Shown here: in pieces, positions 49,509 through 62,762 of the stretch | Layout: each line of letters begins with the position of its first letter | Numbering within the stretch: position 1 is the stretch's first letter | Assembly: GCA_023853785.1 (NCBI GenBank) | Contig: JAJIRX010000941.1 | Span: 124,001-188,000 of the forward strand | Source of the DNA: Psilocybe azurescens | Taxonomy: Eukaryota; Basidiomycota; Agaricomycetes; Agaricales; Agrocybaceae | Reading direction: 5' to 3' | Length of the DNA: 64,000 bases | The notes under the pieces: model-generated | The model's database searches: none | The model's input: only the letters and a program-made list of their open reading frames with translations | What the model was told of the DNA's origin: nothing | Made by a program: the position numbers and the translations under genes

Positions 49509-51482
49509 TATTCAGTTGACCAACCTCGTATAAATATTCTAGAAGGCCTCTGTAAACCTTTAATATATATAATGGATTCCGTACTTCGATGTCTTCTATA
49601 ATACCCAAATCATCATCATACTCGAGTAGCAAGATAAACATCCAATTTCTAAAGGGTGCAGTTATATGATTGCCGGCCTTGTTCCCGCCCACAAAGGCTC
49701 ACTTTTCCAAGCTACATAGTCTTTTCCAACACACCATCCTTGTCTTTGTGGAACACTATATGCAGGAGCGTTGTCTGTATCTCAAGGAATAACATAGTCA
49801 TCGCGATAAAGACGAAAAAACATGCAACTCTTCTCATGAAATGTCTTGTAAGCACCTCATTTCCGGTTCTGTCTATATAACCACTACTCAGCGACGCAAC
49901 ATCTCCCCAACATCATGTTGCTACAGCGTCTGTGATTAACAGTATATTCAACGGGATCAAGATGAAGCACAGCTCGAGAAACTCATCTCAACAGAGTCCT
50001 TTGTGCCAAATTTGACACAGTGTCGGAATATCTTCTGGAGAATGTGGAGTACCACCAGAGATAGAATTGAAAAGACCAAGCATACAGAAATCACCAGCGT
50101 CGGATGCTTTGAAGGATGAGGCGTGAAGCGCATAGAGGACTAAGAAAGGTTGGCAGTTCTCGTTATGGCATAGAGCATTGATCAATTTGATTTCATTGTG
50201 AGAACAAGCTAGAATTTGGCAGCAGGATAACTTTGAATGGTTGTGGTCTTGGCTCTGAACCGTGGGTAACGGGATTTTTCCGGCAGCCAAAAGCGTCGCG
50301 CTGCCGCCGCTTTCTTGCCGTTAGGCTTTTGTCATTCAAACTTCCGACCTTCCTCTTACCTTTCCTACCTTTCGAATGAACACTCAAAATATCGTTCTAC
50401 TGTCTTCGCTCCTTTTTCGGGAACCACGCAGACCTACAAGCCCATAGTCTACCAGACGGGCGTCCGCAAGCCCCGGTTAAAATGACACAACAACAACAAT
50501 TCTGACTTGCACGCTCGGTTTCGCTGGAGACTGGCAGGAGTCTCGGTGTTTAACTACCGTGTCAATTGTCAACGTTTGTCGAGCGGCGTTGCTCTATGAC
50601 TTTTGCGCAGTCACTGAATATCAAATATGCAGATTCTGATTGTTTAAACAAAAAAACTGGTCTAATTACTAATTACCCTCTTGAACAGTGCCCTCTGAGC
50701 GGTTGCCGTCGCCACCGCATCCCCGACGACTGAAATGGGATGTCTCAGGGACACCGAGGCCGGCCTCAGACCCGGAGTCAATCCTATTCTTAATCAGTGA
50801 TCATATCCACGGAACAAGCTCCATCTCCGGCCATGGCTACCACGAGGTCTAAATACAAGATGCCAATCATCATAGGAAGAAAGGATCGTGATCACAGCAC
50901 AAAATACTCGTGGAAGTATGTAGGACCGACCGCCGCCACCTTTTTGCCTTCAACTTCAACTTCAACTTCAACCGTAAACTCAGGCTACAAACGTGCACTC
51001 GGGCCCGTTGCTTTCAAACGAACTCACGAACTCTTTTTGGGGTCGCGCTGGTTGTCTTCTTGTTTGTCTGGTTGTCTGTCTAAGGGCCAAGATCAGGATC
51101 GCCCCGAAACAGACCCATTGTTCGAATTGGATTAGCCTGCCTGGCCACTCTCAGCAGGCAGCCTTTCGTGGCCTGCACGGGTGTACCCACCAGGCCCACC
51201 ACCAGGACCGTGGCCTCGAGGCGCTTATTGCGGCCACTTTGTGTACCCCTTGAGTCTAGTCTTGACCCAACAAGACTCTCAGACCCTCGTGTGCCACCAC
51301 AGGGAGAGGGTTCAAAAAGGTCGCCGGTTGGAAATTAAACCAGATTCTTCATTTCCTCCGCACCACTACCTGGCGTTGAACGCGCAACATAACGCAACTC
51401 CACGATCCACGAACTTGAGGACGAAACGCAACTCGATCTTCGTATATCCTCTCTGCGACCGTGTTTCGTCGAAATTGAAATA
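49509..51482. other. Intergenic, likely long 5' region of the next gene
   Basis: No supported gene. A short AACTTC tandem repeat (four units) lies at 50948-50972. The last few hundred bases are C-rich on the plus strand, as in promoters and 5' leaders of basidiomycete housekeeping genes. Confidence 0.4.
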
Positions 51483-52371
51483 ATGGAGCTTTCGTATTCA
51501 TACAATGTACGTTTCAATCTCTTCATTCATGCATTCCCTGCTATCGCTGTATTCGACAAACTAACGTCTGTTGCTCCCACTCCTACTCTAGACCACGGAA
51601 GGCTGGTACAAACCAGACGGGCAGAGTCAAACAGTCATCATGCGCAGGACGTCTCTCGGAACCGCATCCCTGTCGGCGACCTCCCCGCTACCTCCCAGCC
51701 GCACTCGCGCACGGGCACGCTCGACTCAGACCGCACCGGCAGCGCGGGGCGCGAGAACCGCGATCCCAACACGCGCAATTTGAACTTGAAGCCGGCTTCG
51801 CGTGCTCACCAATCACAGTCGCAGACGCAAGCGCAATCTCAGCCGAAGACCAAGGTCAACCCTGACGCGTCCAAAGTGACTACCCCGCTGAAGGGAGCAG
51901 AAAGAATGGGAACGGAAATGGGAAGGGGAGAGAGAATGGGAACGGTGCCCGTGCCCTCTCCGCCTTCTTCGTCTGCGTATTCGTATGGGTCGGGGCCCAG
52001 CAGTGCTGGTGGGAGCATGGAGAGGGCGTTGTTGCCGAAACGGCATGCTGCGCATGCGAGTGCGTCGAAACGCCCGCATCGCGCAGGAACAGGAGCAGGA
52101 GGGAAGGGGAAAGGGACACGAACGGCAACGGGGGCAGGGACAGGAGGGAAAGGCCCTCTCCGTCTCGTGTCCCTGTTACCGCGATGTACGTCAACGAGCT
52201 GGGCCCGAACGGGTCGTGGTACATTCCCAAAAAGCCGAAGGACACGAACGCGTCGTCGGTCGCGGCGGGAGTGGTAGAACCGGGACTGATGAAGACTTTT
52301 TGAACGCGTTCAAGAAGAAGAATAAGGTCGCTGGAAGCAATACTTTTCCCACTTCCCCTCATGGTGCTTAA
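51483..52371 (+). CDS. Probable low-complexity, disordered protein
   Basis: Begins MELSYSYN, possibly followed by an intron (about 51507-51592, GTACG to CTAG). The next segment is rich in Ser, Arg, Gln and Pro (SRNRIPVGDLPATSQPHS, QSQSQTQAQSQPKTK), then a stretch of GTGAGGKGKG-type repeats. Towards the end different frames carry the most protein-like sequence: NELGPNGSWYIPKKPKDTN, then FLNAFKKKNKVAGSNTF ending at 52371. This suggests single-base breaks near 52150 and 52295. No domain was recognised. GC-rich codons and lack of stops support a real gene, but start and structure are uncertain. Confidence 0.42.
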
Positions 52372-54378
52372 TTCGAATTTCACGACGACGATGAAGACGA
52401 CGCGCTTTTAATTTTGACGACATTGATGATCACCCAGGTTTTTTTTTAGAATGCGTGTTATGACTATGCTATGTTTTTATACTATCAGTTAACTTTGGAC
52501 TTGGACATGGATTTGTTTCGATGATACGGTATGTAGCCTTATTACTTTGTGTATTGCCAGTGTATCAGTAGCATAAAGCATTATGCGTGCATGAATCTCA
52601 CGTTTGGAGTGATTTTTATTAGTTTGTGGTCCTGATAGCTGATCCTGGAGCTCTGCTTCTGCCGTCTGTTTAAATTAGCCTGCAACGACACATCTATTAT
52701 GGCTTCGCATCCTCCCAAATTTTCCCTTCACCCACTGCCAGCAGGTCATAGTGTAAGTCATATCATAGGTCATGAATACTCGCTGTCAAGCTTATCCAGC
52801 GCGCGACGCTCAATAACCCCTCGTCGGGAACAGTATATACTCAACACACGTATAAATAGCATAGATAACCCCAAGATAGTATTGAAGTCATTTCAGCGTC
52901 AGTGGCTGAGAGAGGAAAGGACCCCAGGCCACGGCTGCAGCAGATGACGAAATATTTTACACTGGGCAATTGAACGCCAGTGACTGTGACCCATTGAATG
53001 AAGGCCCAGAGCAAGGGACGGCTTCATGGGGGTTGCTTGCCAGCCACATCAGTTGGATAAAGACACTTAACATTCGGAAGGAAGGCTGGCATTGTGTCCG
53101 CTGCACTTCGGCTGTACCAGGTGCCACCAACTTGAATGGCAGAGATCTCAAAAGAAAATTCAATGATATAAGCATAACACAAGGAATTATCGCCCCAAAA
53201 GCAAATAAAATAACCAACGAGATCCAGACAGAAAACCAAAAGAATATACATATTAAAGTTGAATCAAACGTAAAAATCGTCATCATCGTCATCGAACCCA
53301 CTAGAATTCCTTACGTAAGAAAAGATGCGGCATCACGGCACGCTATAGGTCGAGAGGGAAAACTGTCACTGTTCACCACACCACATACCGAGACAGACAG
53401 AGAGGAGACAGAAAAATCAAGCAAGAAAAAAAAATAAGAGGCAAGAATAGGAAAAGAAGATCGCAATCCAAACACGTTGCGAATCCGAATCAAGAAACAG
53501 AGTGAACGAAGAAAACCGAACAGAATTAAGAAAGGTACAATTTTGGGTGCGAAGCGAATTGGAAGTCGAACCATAAAGCTGAAGGCCGAGGGCCAAATGT
53601 TGGTTGTAGCACCGATATGCCTGAGCACGACATATCATATACCTTACTACTAGTAAATCCAACACACGACACTCCGGGGTCGTCGCGCCGCCGGAGTTGA
53701 AGGAGTCATTAGTCGCTGGACTGTAGACTGGGGTTGTCTCTGGGAGACCGAAACTGTAAACTGCAAACTCGAACTCGAACCCGAATTCGAATCCCAAACT
53801 CGCACGGAACAAGCAACAAGCGAACTGCAGAAGTGAAAGTGGAAGAGGCGCCTTGGATTCTTCTTCGATTGGGTAAATAAGAAGAAAAAAAAAACAAAAA
53901 AAAGTAGATGAAAAGATCGAGGAGGCAAGGGGGCATGGACAAGGGCAAAGGTTTGGTTCTGTCGGGTCATAAAAACAATAGAGGGAGGACAGTTTATGTA
54001 CGTACGTAATCATACCAAAACCACAAGAAAGAATAAAGGGAATATGTACGGGAAAACGTAAACGGAAGGGGAGAGGGGGGGAGGAGAGAGGGAGGAGAGG
54101 GGAAGGACAGCCAATTCGACAATGCAGCAGTAACGTGAGGGAAGAAATTAAGAAGGAAGAAGCGGTATCAGGAAAAGAGGAAATCGTAAAGAAAAAAGTG
54201 AAGAAAAATTCACACATCCGTAGCATAACACCTACACCCACATCCAAAGCCTAAACCATACAGCCAAGCCAGAGATCGCAGTTGGGGTTGCGGTCTGATG
54301 TACGACTGCGCAGGACTCCTACTCCTACTCCGCCTCCTCGCCCAAGGACTCGGAGGTGGGTGGGGGTGGGAGGGCCCT
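52372..54378. other. Intergenic and 3' region of Rho1
   Basis: No gene supported. From about 53400 to 54240 the plus strand is strongly purine-rich, so the minus strand is a pyrimidine-rich tract with long but meaningless open frames; it probably includes the 3' untranslated region of Rho1. Confidence 0.45.
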
Positions 54379-55715
<1,337 letters not shown>

Positions 55716-56439
55716 TTATATGAAAAGAGGAGATATGTGGAATTTGAATGAAGACGTTTGGGGAGCTTATGTAGCGGAGGGTCAGCGGGGGATGGGATGC
55801 GTTGTGAGCAAAGTGTCCCCGTCAACGAACGTATGATACCACCGTTTTAAAGCGGAACTTGAATTTCACCCAGTGCATTCCCTGAGCTATTACGTAACGG
55901 TGCAGTGCTCTTCTTTTCCTCTGCGGTCTGTGCGTGTGAACCGCACATCGCTTTCCATCAATGAGCGGGACATGTGAGCGCGACATTTCTGAGCATCGCC
56001 TTGGCGCATCACACTGCTTTTTGACATTCTGTGCCTATTCAGTTTCGCATAAATACCTCTTGCACACCGTCGACCATAGTACAAATGCAAGTTTACGAGA
56101 AATTAAATGGACTTCATAGTCCTCTAATTTAAATGACTGGTTTATCGTTAAACTACGTCCTATTCACCTATTCACCAGTAATGGCTGCAACAACTACTAC
56201 CGACAGCGATTGCCAGCATATGCTATACATACAGCCTCCAATTTCATGGCAGTGACTCACGGACTTCTTTCAGCTTCTTTCGCGCAACTCACCATCGCGC
56301 TTCCCATCCCTCGGTCCCTGTCCATGAGATTCCAGACCGGTCAGGCCGCGAAGGATTTAATGACGCATTCTGTCCAGTGACGTCGTTTATAAATAAACTT
56401 CTTGTCCCATGGCGATCTCGTTGTCGAGCTTATTGAGGT

Positions 56440-58400
56440 CCAATATAATTTATCAATGACGCCGACGGTCTACTCCCCGACCATGCACATGCATGAACGC
56501 GGAGTTGTCTATATATAGATAGTATTGCTTCAAAGAATTGCATGGGTATAGGTCACTGCCCTGTATATGGGGACTGACGATTTTTCAATTCACTCTCTTA
56601 GAAGTTTACATTTCTTCACGAATAGCTCGCAGACCCTGTTAACCCATGACTTATACTTTGTGCCCGGTGTCAGAGGGCCACATCAGTATGTCAAGAACGC
56701 CAGATAATATGATTAAAAGCTGATGCAAACTTATGACTGTACTGGAAATAGGTCAGATTGGCGTGTCGACTGGTCTCTCAACTTTGCTGACAATTCGTGT
56801 ATAGACTCTGGAGATATACACCATGGGTTCGGACTACAGAGAGTAGCTTCTGAAGTTCAATATAATTTATCAACGACGCCGATGGTCTGCCATTGCCCCC
56901 CCACCATCCATATGCATAAACCCGTAGTGATCTATATATAGATAGCATTGCCTTAAAGAATTAAATGGGTGTAAATCACCATCCTGTACATAGAAACTAA
57001 GGATTGTTTGATTCACTCTCCTAGGAGATGGTAGTATTTCAGCAGCCTGCTGCGGCGGAAATTGATCAAAAACAGTTGTTCTCCAGGACTGAAGAAACTG
57101 ACTCGTAGAACCATCAATATACATGTACCCGACGGTCCGGAGGACAATGCTGATTAAATTCACCGCCCCATCGTTAGATTAGAAAGAGTGGAGTTGAATG
57201 GCTGCGTGCCGCATAAGGGCATCCACTCCCTCTCCATATTACGCGTCTTAATGCCGAATTGCGCAAGATGGCCCTGCGGGCGGTACCTTGGACTCAGATG
57301 ATTTTGAATCCCAAATTTTGTCCTGTAAATTTTCATGTAGTGAGCACATACAGCTCTCGCTGAGAAAGAAGCCCTCTGCCACAGCCCACTTTCCAGAGAG
57401 CCTCCGAATCGATCTTCTGCTGGGATGATTTTTACCACTTGCGGCCGACGCTCGGATACAAACAAATAATATAAAAACATGAAACGCCTCGTGTAGACTG
57501 GTGTCAACCTTGCTACCATGACGGTGCAATTTGCTTGCAATTCGTGCAGGGACTCTGGAGATACACACCATGGGTTCGGACTACGGAGAGTAGCTTATTG
57601 ATCCAGAACAAAAAATGGCGCTCAGACTATCAATGCGAATACATTTCATTGTAAACCAGTCACGAAGTTGAACACTACTTTGACACAACTGCAACTTACA
57701 AATTGCAAAGTCACCCAAATCTTATTCGAATGGGAAAATTAGCCTGGCCTCAGTGGTAAAACATCATTCAGCATTGGTTATTCTTTTTTGTTAGTTTAGA
57801 ACACTCTCATCGCAAAGCTTTGTTTTTGTATCTATTACTGAAGCGCTGATGGTGCCAAGCTCCGATTTCCGTCTTAGAGGTGAAACTGTGGAGACTCCCT
57901 ATTAATCATCGGGGCTGGAGGAAACATTACGTGATTCCGGCGAGTTTCAAGATCATTGGCTGAATGATAAAAATTGTTAAGGATACATTCACCTATTGAT
58001 CACCAAATTTTTATCACCTTAACTGCCGACGTGTAAAGCTGGAATCGAGAATTCAAGTTGTACCAAGGGGTCATGCCGTTCTTATGACACATTCTGTCCA
58101 GTGCCATCTCGCCCCATGGCAATTTTTTTTCTTTTTTTTTCTTGTCTATTTATGTCTGTTGGGGCGTAGCCCTATGTAGACCTAACTAAGTACATCTGAT
58201 AATGGCAGGACCCTGTGTCCTTTTCCTATCCCGAGGACCCGCCCCATGGTAATGCATTCCTCAAGCTTACTGCATCAAAAGAACGAGGACGGAGACGGCC
58301 TTCTCTCCCCCTCCGACGGCGTACAGTGTGCATAAACACATCTATATGTAGATAGCATTGCTTTAGAGAATTAGCTGGGTGTAAGTAAGGCACTGCCCAC
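56440..58400. repeat. Local repeat family, three decayed copies
   Basis: A unit with CAATATAATTTATCAA, then a CATATGCAT-like word, then CTATATATAGATAG and AAAGAATT is found at about 56440-56610 and 56855-57030, with a partial copy at about 58296-58400. The words GACTCTGGAGATA and CCATGGGTTCGGACTAC recur at 56790-56850 and 57537-57596, and CATTCTGTCCAGTG at 56364 and 58088. These are pieces of one older repeated element, type unknown. Confidence 0.7.
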
Positions 58401-58824
58401 CACGAATGTATTCGCCGACCATAGTAATACCGACTTCGATTTCCCCTTTTAATTGCGTATCGACGGTGTAGATGCCCGTAGAACTTTTATAGTTCAATCA
58501 GAAAGTCGACATTGTTATATAGCTGACTCGACACCTAGAGCCGACGGCTTCTCAAAGGTTCGGCCCTCATCAAATACCGACCATTCGAATTCCTGTCAAA
58601 CTGATCAAGAAGCAGAAAAATAACACACTAAAGTATCTGTGAAGATTTTCGTATCATACGAAGACAACTCCGGAAGGCAAAGCTGATAACCCCAGGCTAG
58701 TAGCTCTACATGGTGTCGGAATCTACAACCTTATTTTGGACTGCCATATGTACAGGCTATTATCTCGGTCACGAAGACGGGGAGGGTGTGAAGCATCATG
58801 ACAGTGTAGTAGTGGGTCTGGCCA

Positions 58825-59060
58825 TCTGGGCCGAGCTCCCCGAGTATGGATTAGATTAGATCCTATTACTGTAGATCGTATCAGCGGCTGTGCACGGTTT
58901 GTGTGCTAGCGCGCTTTCATAGTTAGAGGAAGGTACCTTGCCCACAACGCTATACTGCGTGGCCGCTCGACGAGCTTCCAGAGACTGGCCAGACACGAGC
59001 TGCTAGTCGGCCGGATTGGCCTACTCCAACAGAGACTAGCTATGCCACCAGTCCAGTTAT
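58825..59060 (+). repeat. Dispersed repeat, copy 2
   Basis: Same family as 23620-23800, in the same orientation, and extending somewhat further right (a region with CAGACACGAGCTGCTA, where copy 1 has CAGACGCGAGCTGCTA). No coding content. Confidence 0.7.
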
Positions 59061-61231
59061 ATTTTATATTACTCTATTGACGGAGAAGAATTGAATCTTG
59101 ATTCATAAGAAAAAGGAAGAACATCCTATAATACTGCATAACAAGCACTTAGACCTAGTAGTACACCCGACATCCATTCTTGGTCTTTAAATTTGGGCGT
59201 ACAACCTTTCAGAGTGGTACGTTGCCTGATAATAGCTTGACATATCTAATTTCTCCTATATGTGAAATAACATAAGCCTACCCCTTGTGGTGGTGAAACG
59301 GATCAGCGCGTAGTGCGGCATAGCGACTTGACAATAACTGCATGATGATTTGGGTATTTTAAAAACCCGGTACACTTATTGTGGTACATGGACCCATGCG
59401 AATTTTGTCAATATATCTCGGATGAGAATCGGATATAATGTATAAGTAATCTGATCAGGTGTGCGAAATGACCATGTACCTCAGAATATTGCGACTAATA
59501 GGTCCACGCTCCTACCTGAAATAGCACACAACTACTTGGATTCTCCCTTTACTAAGATGCACGCCCACCTACCCATTTTTCAGGCCTCTTACCTGTGCAT
59601 ATTAAATTTGGTTCCGGATCAGCTGTACTAGTAGAATAAAAAGTGAATGACTATCTTTTTCGAGTGTCCTTGGGCGGATCTACAAAATTTGTGGCAACAG
59701 AAATGTAGGATCCATTGGGTATGAGTTTTGTTTTGAAACTTGACAACGGTTAGCAGCTCAATGTCAGGTTTTTGTTGGTGCATCAAACTTCAAGCTTGAG
59801 ACATGAAAGGGATCAGTGTTCTCCGGCGCGTTTAAAAGAAAGCTTGCACGCGGAGTGCAGAAGTGCTTTGTATCCTGATTTGGTCGTCTTCACAATCCTG
59901 GTTCGGTACCTGGCGGTCCTCAAGGGTCACCAAAGTGACGCGCAGAGCTTCGAAATTAACATTAAAAAGCTACTGTCATATGTTGACACTTCGATCGCAG
60001 AATACAAATAGATGCAGATTGGGTACAAAGCCTCCCAAGAAGCAATGGAATTGACAACGGAGCTAATTCACATTGCCGTGCCAGTTCTAATTCAAAAGCT
60101 GTTTTACAGTACCGAATCCGCCTCTCATCCGCCTCTCATCCGCCTCTCTTCCAATCATAAGATTACCAGAGATAATGGAGTATCTGTCATGGGTGTGAGA
60201 CTGGACTCTGGATGTCCGCTGGATAAATCTATCAGGCAATATTGTACGCCTAACTGCTAGGCACGAGGTCAAGTACCCTAAGGGTCTTGATTCAGAACGC
60301 CTGAGAACATAATAGGACAGAACGCGGCCCTGTGGGCACTTCTGACTCAGTACTGCACGATCAGCCCACCTCGTGCCACCTTGCTTTTTGTTACCGGTTT
60401 AGCCACTCAAGCGGCCAGGCCTTGACGGCCGACGCATGACGCATGGAGATTTGCGTATGTCGAATATGACATACATGTGCAAACCTCTTCCATTTCCCTA
60501 CGAGCCCACAGTTTCCACGGGTGTTAAGTAAGTCATCGAATCATCGAAGGTCGAGGCCAATTGTGTTTTTAATGCAACATCCTATGAGGAACCGGCGGTA
60601 CTCCATATAGTAAGCTCGGTACTCCATAAGGCAGTATCTTATCGAAAAACAAATCAATCAAAGGTCGAACGGAACTCAGGAAATCAACCTTCCGTTCGGT
60701 TTTTTGTGCCGAAAAGATGTTGCTGCCCAATCGTGACATGTGCACCGAAGCGAGGTTATCTGTATCTGATCATGATTAACACCAGGGACTTTCAATCTCC
60801 GAGGGTTTTTCGACATATACAATAGATTATTCAGGATATACACCAAAAATCACCCACGTCCTTGGTGGGCCACCCTAACTGGGTCGGGTCCCCCTCTCAG
60901 TTGGTTGATAGAAGGTAGAATGTCGTTTGTGCGACTGGCATCCTCCGAAAAGCTGGTCCGTGCTTTCAGAGGCACTGCACGTATAAACATTCACCGCAGC
61001 CAAGTACACTTGCTGATTTCTCCTCACATCTGCTCTGCTTCCCCCTGCATTCGCGGCGCATTCCGTAAGAGCCTGCGCCTGAGTCTTCAGGCTTTTCGCA
61101 CAGCACTGTAGTTTTGCAGGGGTGTTTGTGATTCCTAATTGGTGATTATGTCGTTTTGCGATCGGAGGTCGTTGCTTGTTCTCTACTAACAGCAGTCATC
61201 TACCTTTGTCTTCTAGTTATTCTACAAACGG

Positions 61232-62762
61232 ATGGTCGACAGAGACGATCCCCTTCAGAATGAGGCTTCATCCTCAGCATCTGCTGCATACACCGGCCGC
61301 TTTGGTCTCGACATGCCCGGTGATGATAGCGATGAGTAAGTGCTGTGCGATTTGTCTGCCAAACAGCATAACTAAGCCTACACGTTCCAGTATCCCCCCA
61401 CCCCCATCTTATGTCCCCAGCACGGTGGCGAGAAAACTAATGAAAGGGTCTAAAAGGGGAAGAGTAGCTCCTCAATGTCATCTCAAACACCAAATCCAGC
61501 TCCCCAGCCTACATATCGCATAATAAGGGGCCCCCATCCCCGGTGGACCTACAGCAAGCAGACGTAATGCCCCGAGTCATATGCCCTCGCGGTCCATATC
61601 CGTCCCGTACGATTCCGAGCCCCCTTCGAGTTCCGTGACCAGGGTACCATCACCTGATTGGGACGCTCCCACTTCTCATAGTGCGCCTTCAGGCTCCTCA
61701 AGAATTCCGCCTGGGGGTACACGAGGAAACCCATCGCCACGCCGGCGTGGCCAGTCTAGTAAGCTACGGAATGTTATCACAGCTCCCATCCCTCCATCTC
61801 CGATATATGAGACTGAGGCAGAGTTCCCGCCTTCGTCGCCGTATGTTCCTCATCCGGCGTCGTCCCCTGCTCCGTACGCTTTCCCATCGCGCTCTACGCA
61901 TCCATCTGTAATTACGCCCTTGCGACATGCCTCGCTCCCACCGTCCACCTCTCATCCTTCAGTCCATCCTGTTACGCGTCACCCATCTCTTCCCCCATCT
62001 TCACCCCCAGGCGAATTTTCGTCTTTCTCGCGACATCCTTCGATCCAGCCGTCGACTCCGCCTCCAAGCTATCCGCCTCGCACACCACATCCTTCGCTTT
62101 ATCAATCGACTCCGTATGCTGCTCGTCCTTCGCCCTCTGGTTCTTATTCTTCTCTTCCCCCACGCTCGCAGCATCCATCTCTCATGCCTCGTCCACCTCC
62201 TCAGCCGCCCCAGCCTTCTGCAACACCGCCACCTCTGCCTGCCTCCTCCCCTCCTTCCGCCCCTCCCATCGCTAGCTCCAGTTCGGCATCAACGTCAGCA
62301 TCGACATCAGCGAATACCGCTCGCAGCACAAGCAGATTTCCCGCCACCGCCACCGCCAGCAGCAGCTGCGGTGATGGTGGCTCTGACAAACCGCCTACAG
62401 AAGCCACAATCCGCTGCCGCTGGGAAACATGCACATCCGCCATCACCGGCGTGCAGAATTTTGGGAAACACTTGAAGAAAGAGCACAGCTGTCCCGTTGT
62501 ACAGCATGGCCGCCAGTCCGGGCCCATCGTACAGTGCAAGTGGGTACGGTGTGGGATAGATATCGCGAGCCTGGAGCTGTATGTACATATTCTACAGGTG
62601 CATTTGAAATTTGGGTATCACTGCCGCCATATGCAGAAGGATGGGAGGACGAGGTGCGAGTATAGGCCGGTTAGATTGGATACGTTGGAGAGGCATACTA
62701 GGGCGGTGCATCCGGGGAGAAGAAGGACTGGGATGAGACGACCCTCCTCTCACCGTGAGTAG
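61232..62762 (+). CDS. Pro/Ser-rich protein with C-terminal C2H2-like zinc fingers
   Basis: First exon 61232-61335 (MVDRDDPLQNEASSSASAA ... MPGDDSD), then an intron to 61391 and a second exon of uncertain frame to about 61530, where a one-base deletion in the G4C5 run (61527-61535) would join it to the long frame at 61537-62762. The middle has about ten HPS-x-x-P units (HPSVHPVTRHPSLPPS, HPSLYQST, HPSLMPRP) and is probably disordered. The C-terminus has three zinc-finger-like units: CRWETC with KHLKKEH, CKWVRC with YVHILQVH, and TRCEYRP with LERHTRAVH. This pattern is frequent in basidiomycete putative transcription regulators. The stop overlaps a good splice donor (GTGAGT at 62755), so a further exon is possible. 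Confidence 0.68.

Noticed and set aside
53417..54247. Minus-strand open frame of 276 codons
   Set aside because: It is Phe/Ser/Leu-rich only because the minus strand is a long pyrimidine tract. Other frames are equally open, and it lies where the 3' region of Rho1 is expected.
57735..57770. D-arm-like word GGCCTCAGTGGTAAAAC
   Set aside because: No matching T-arm or acceptor stem within 100 bases on either side.
59772..60011. Plus-strand frame of 79 codons
   Set aside because: No recognisable motif, surrounded by decayed repeats, no intron or promoter signs.
62201..62539. Gly-rich minus-strand frame
   Set aside because: Reverse of the Pro/Ser-rich and zinc-finger coding sequence; no domain of its own.
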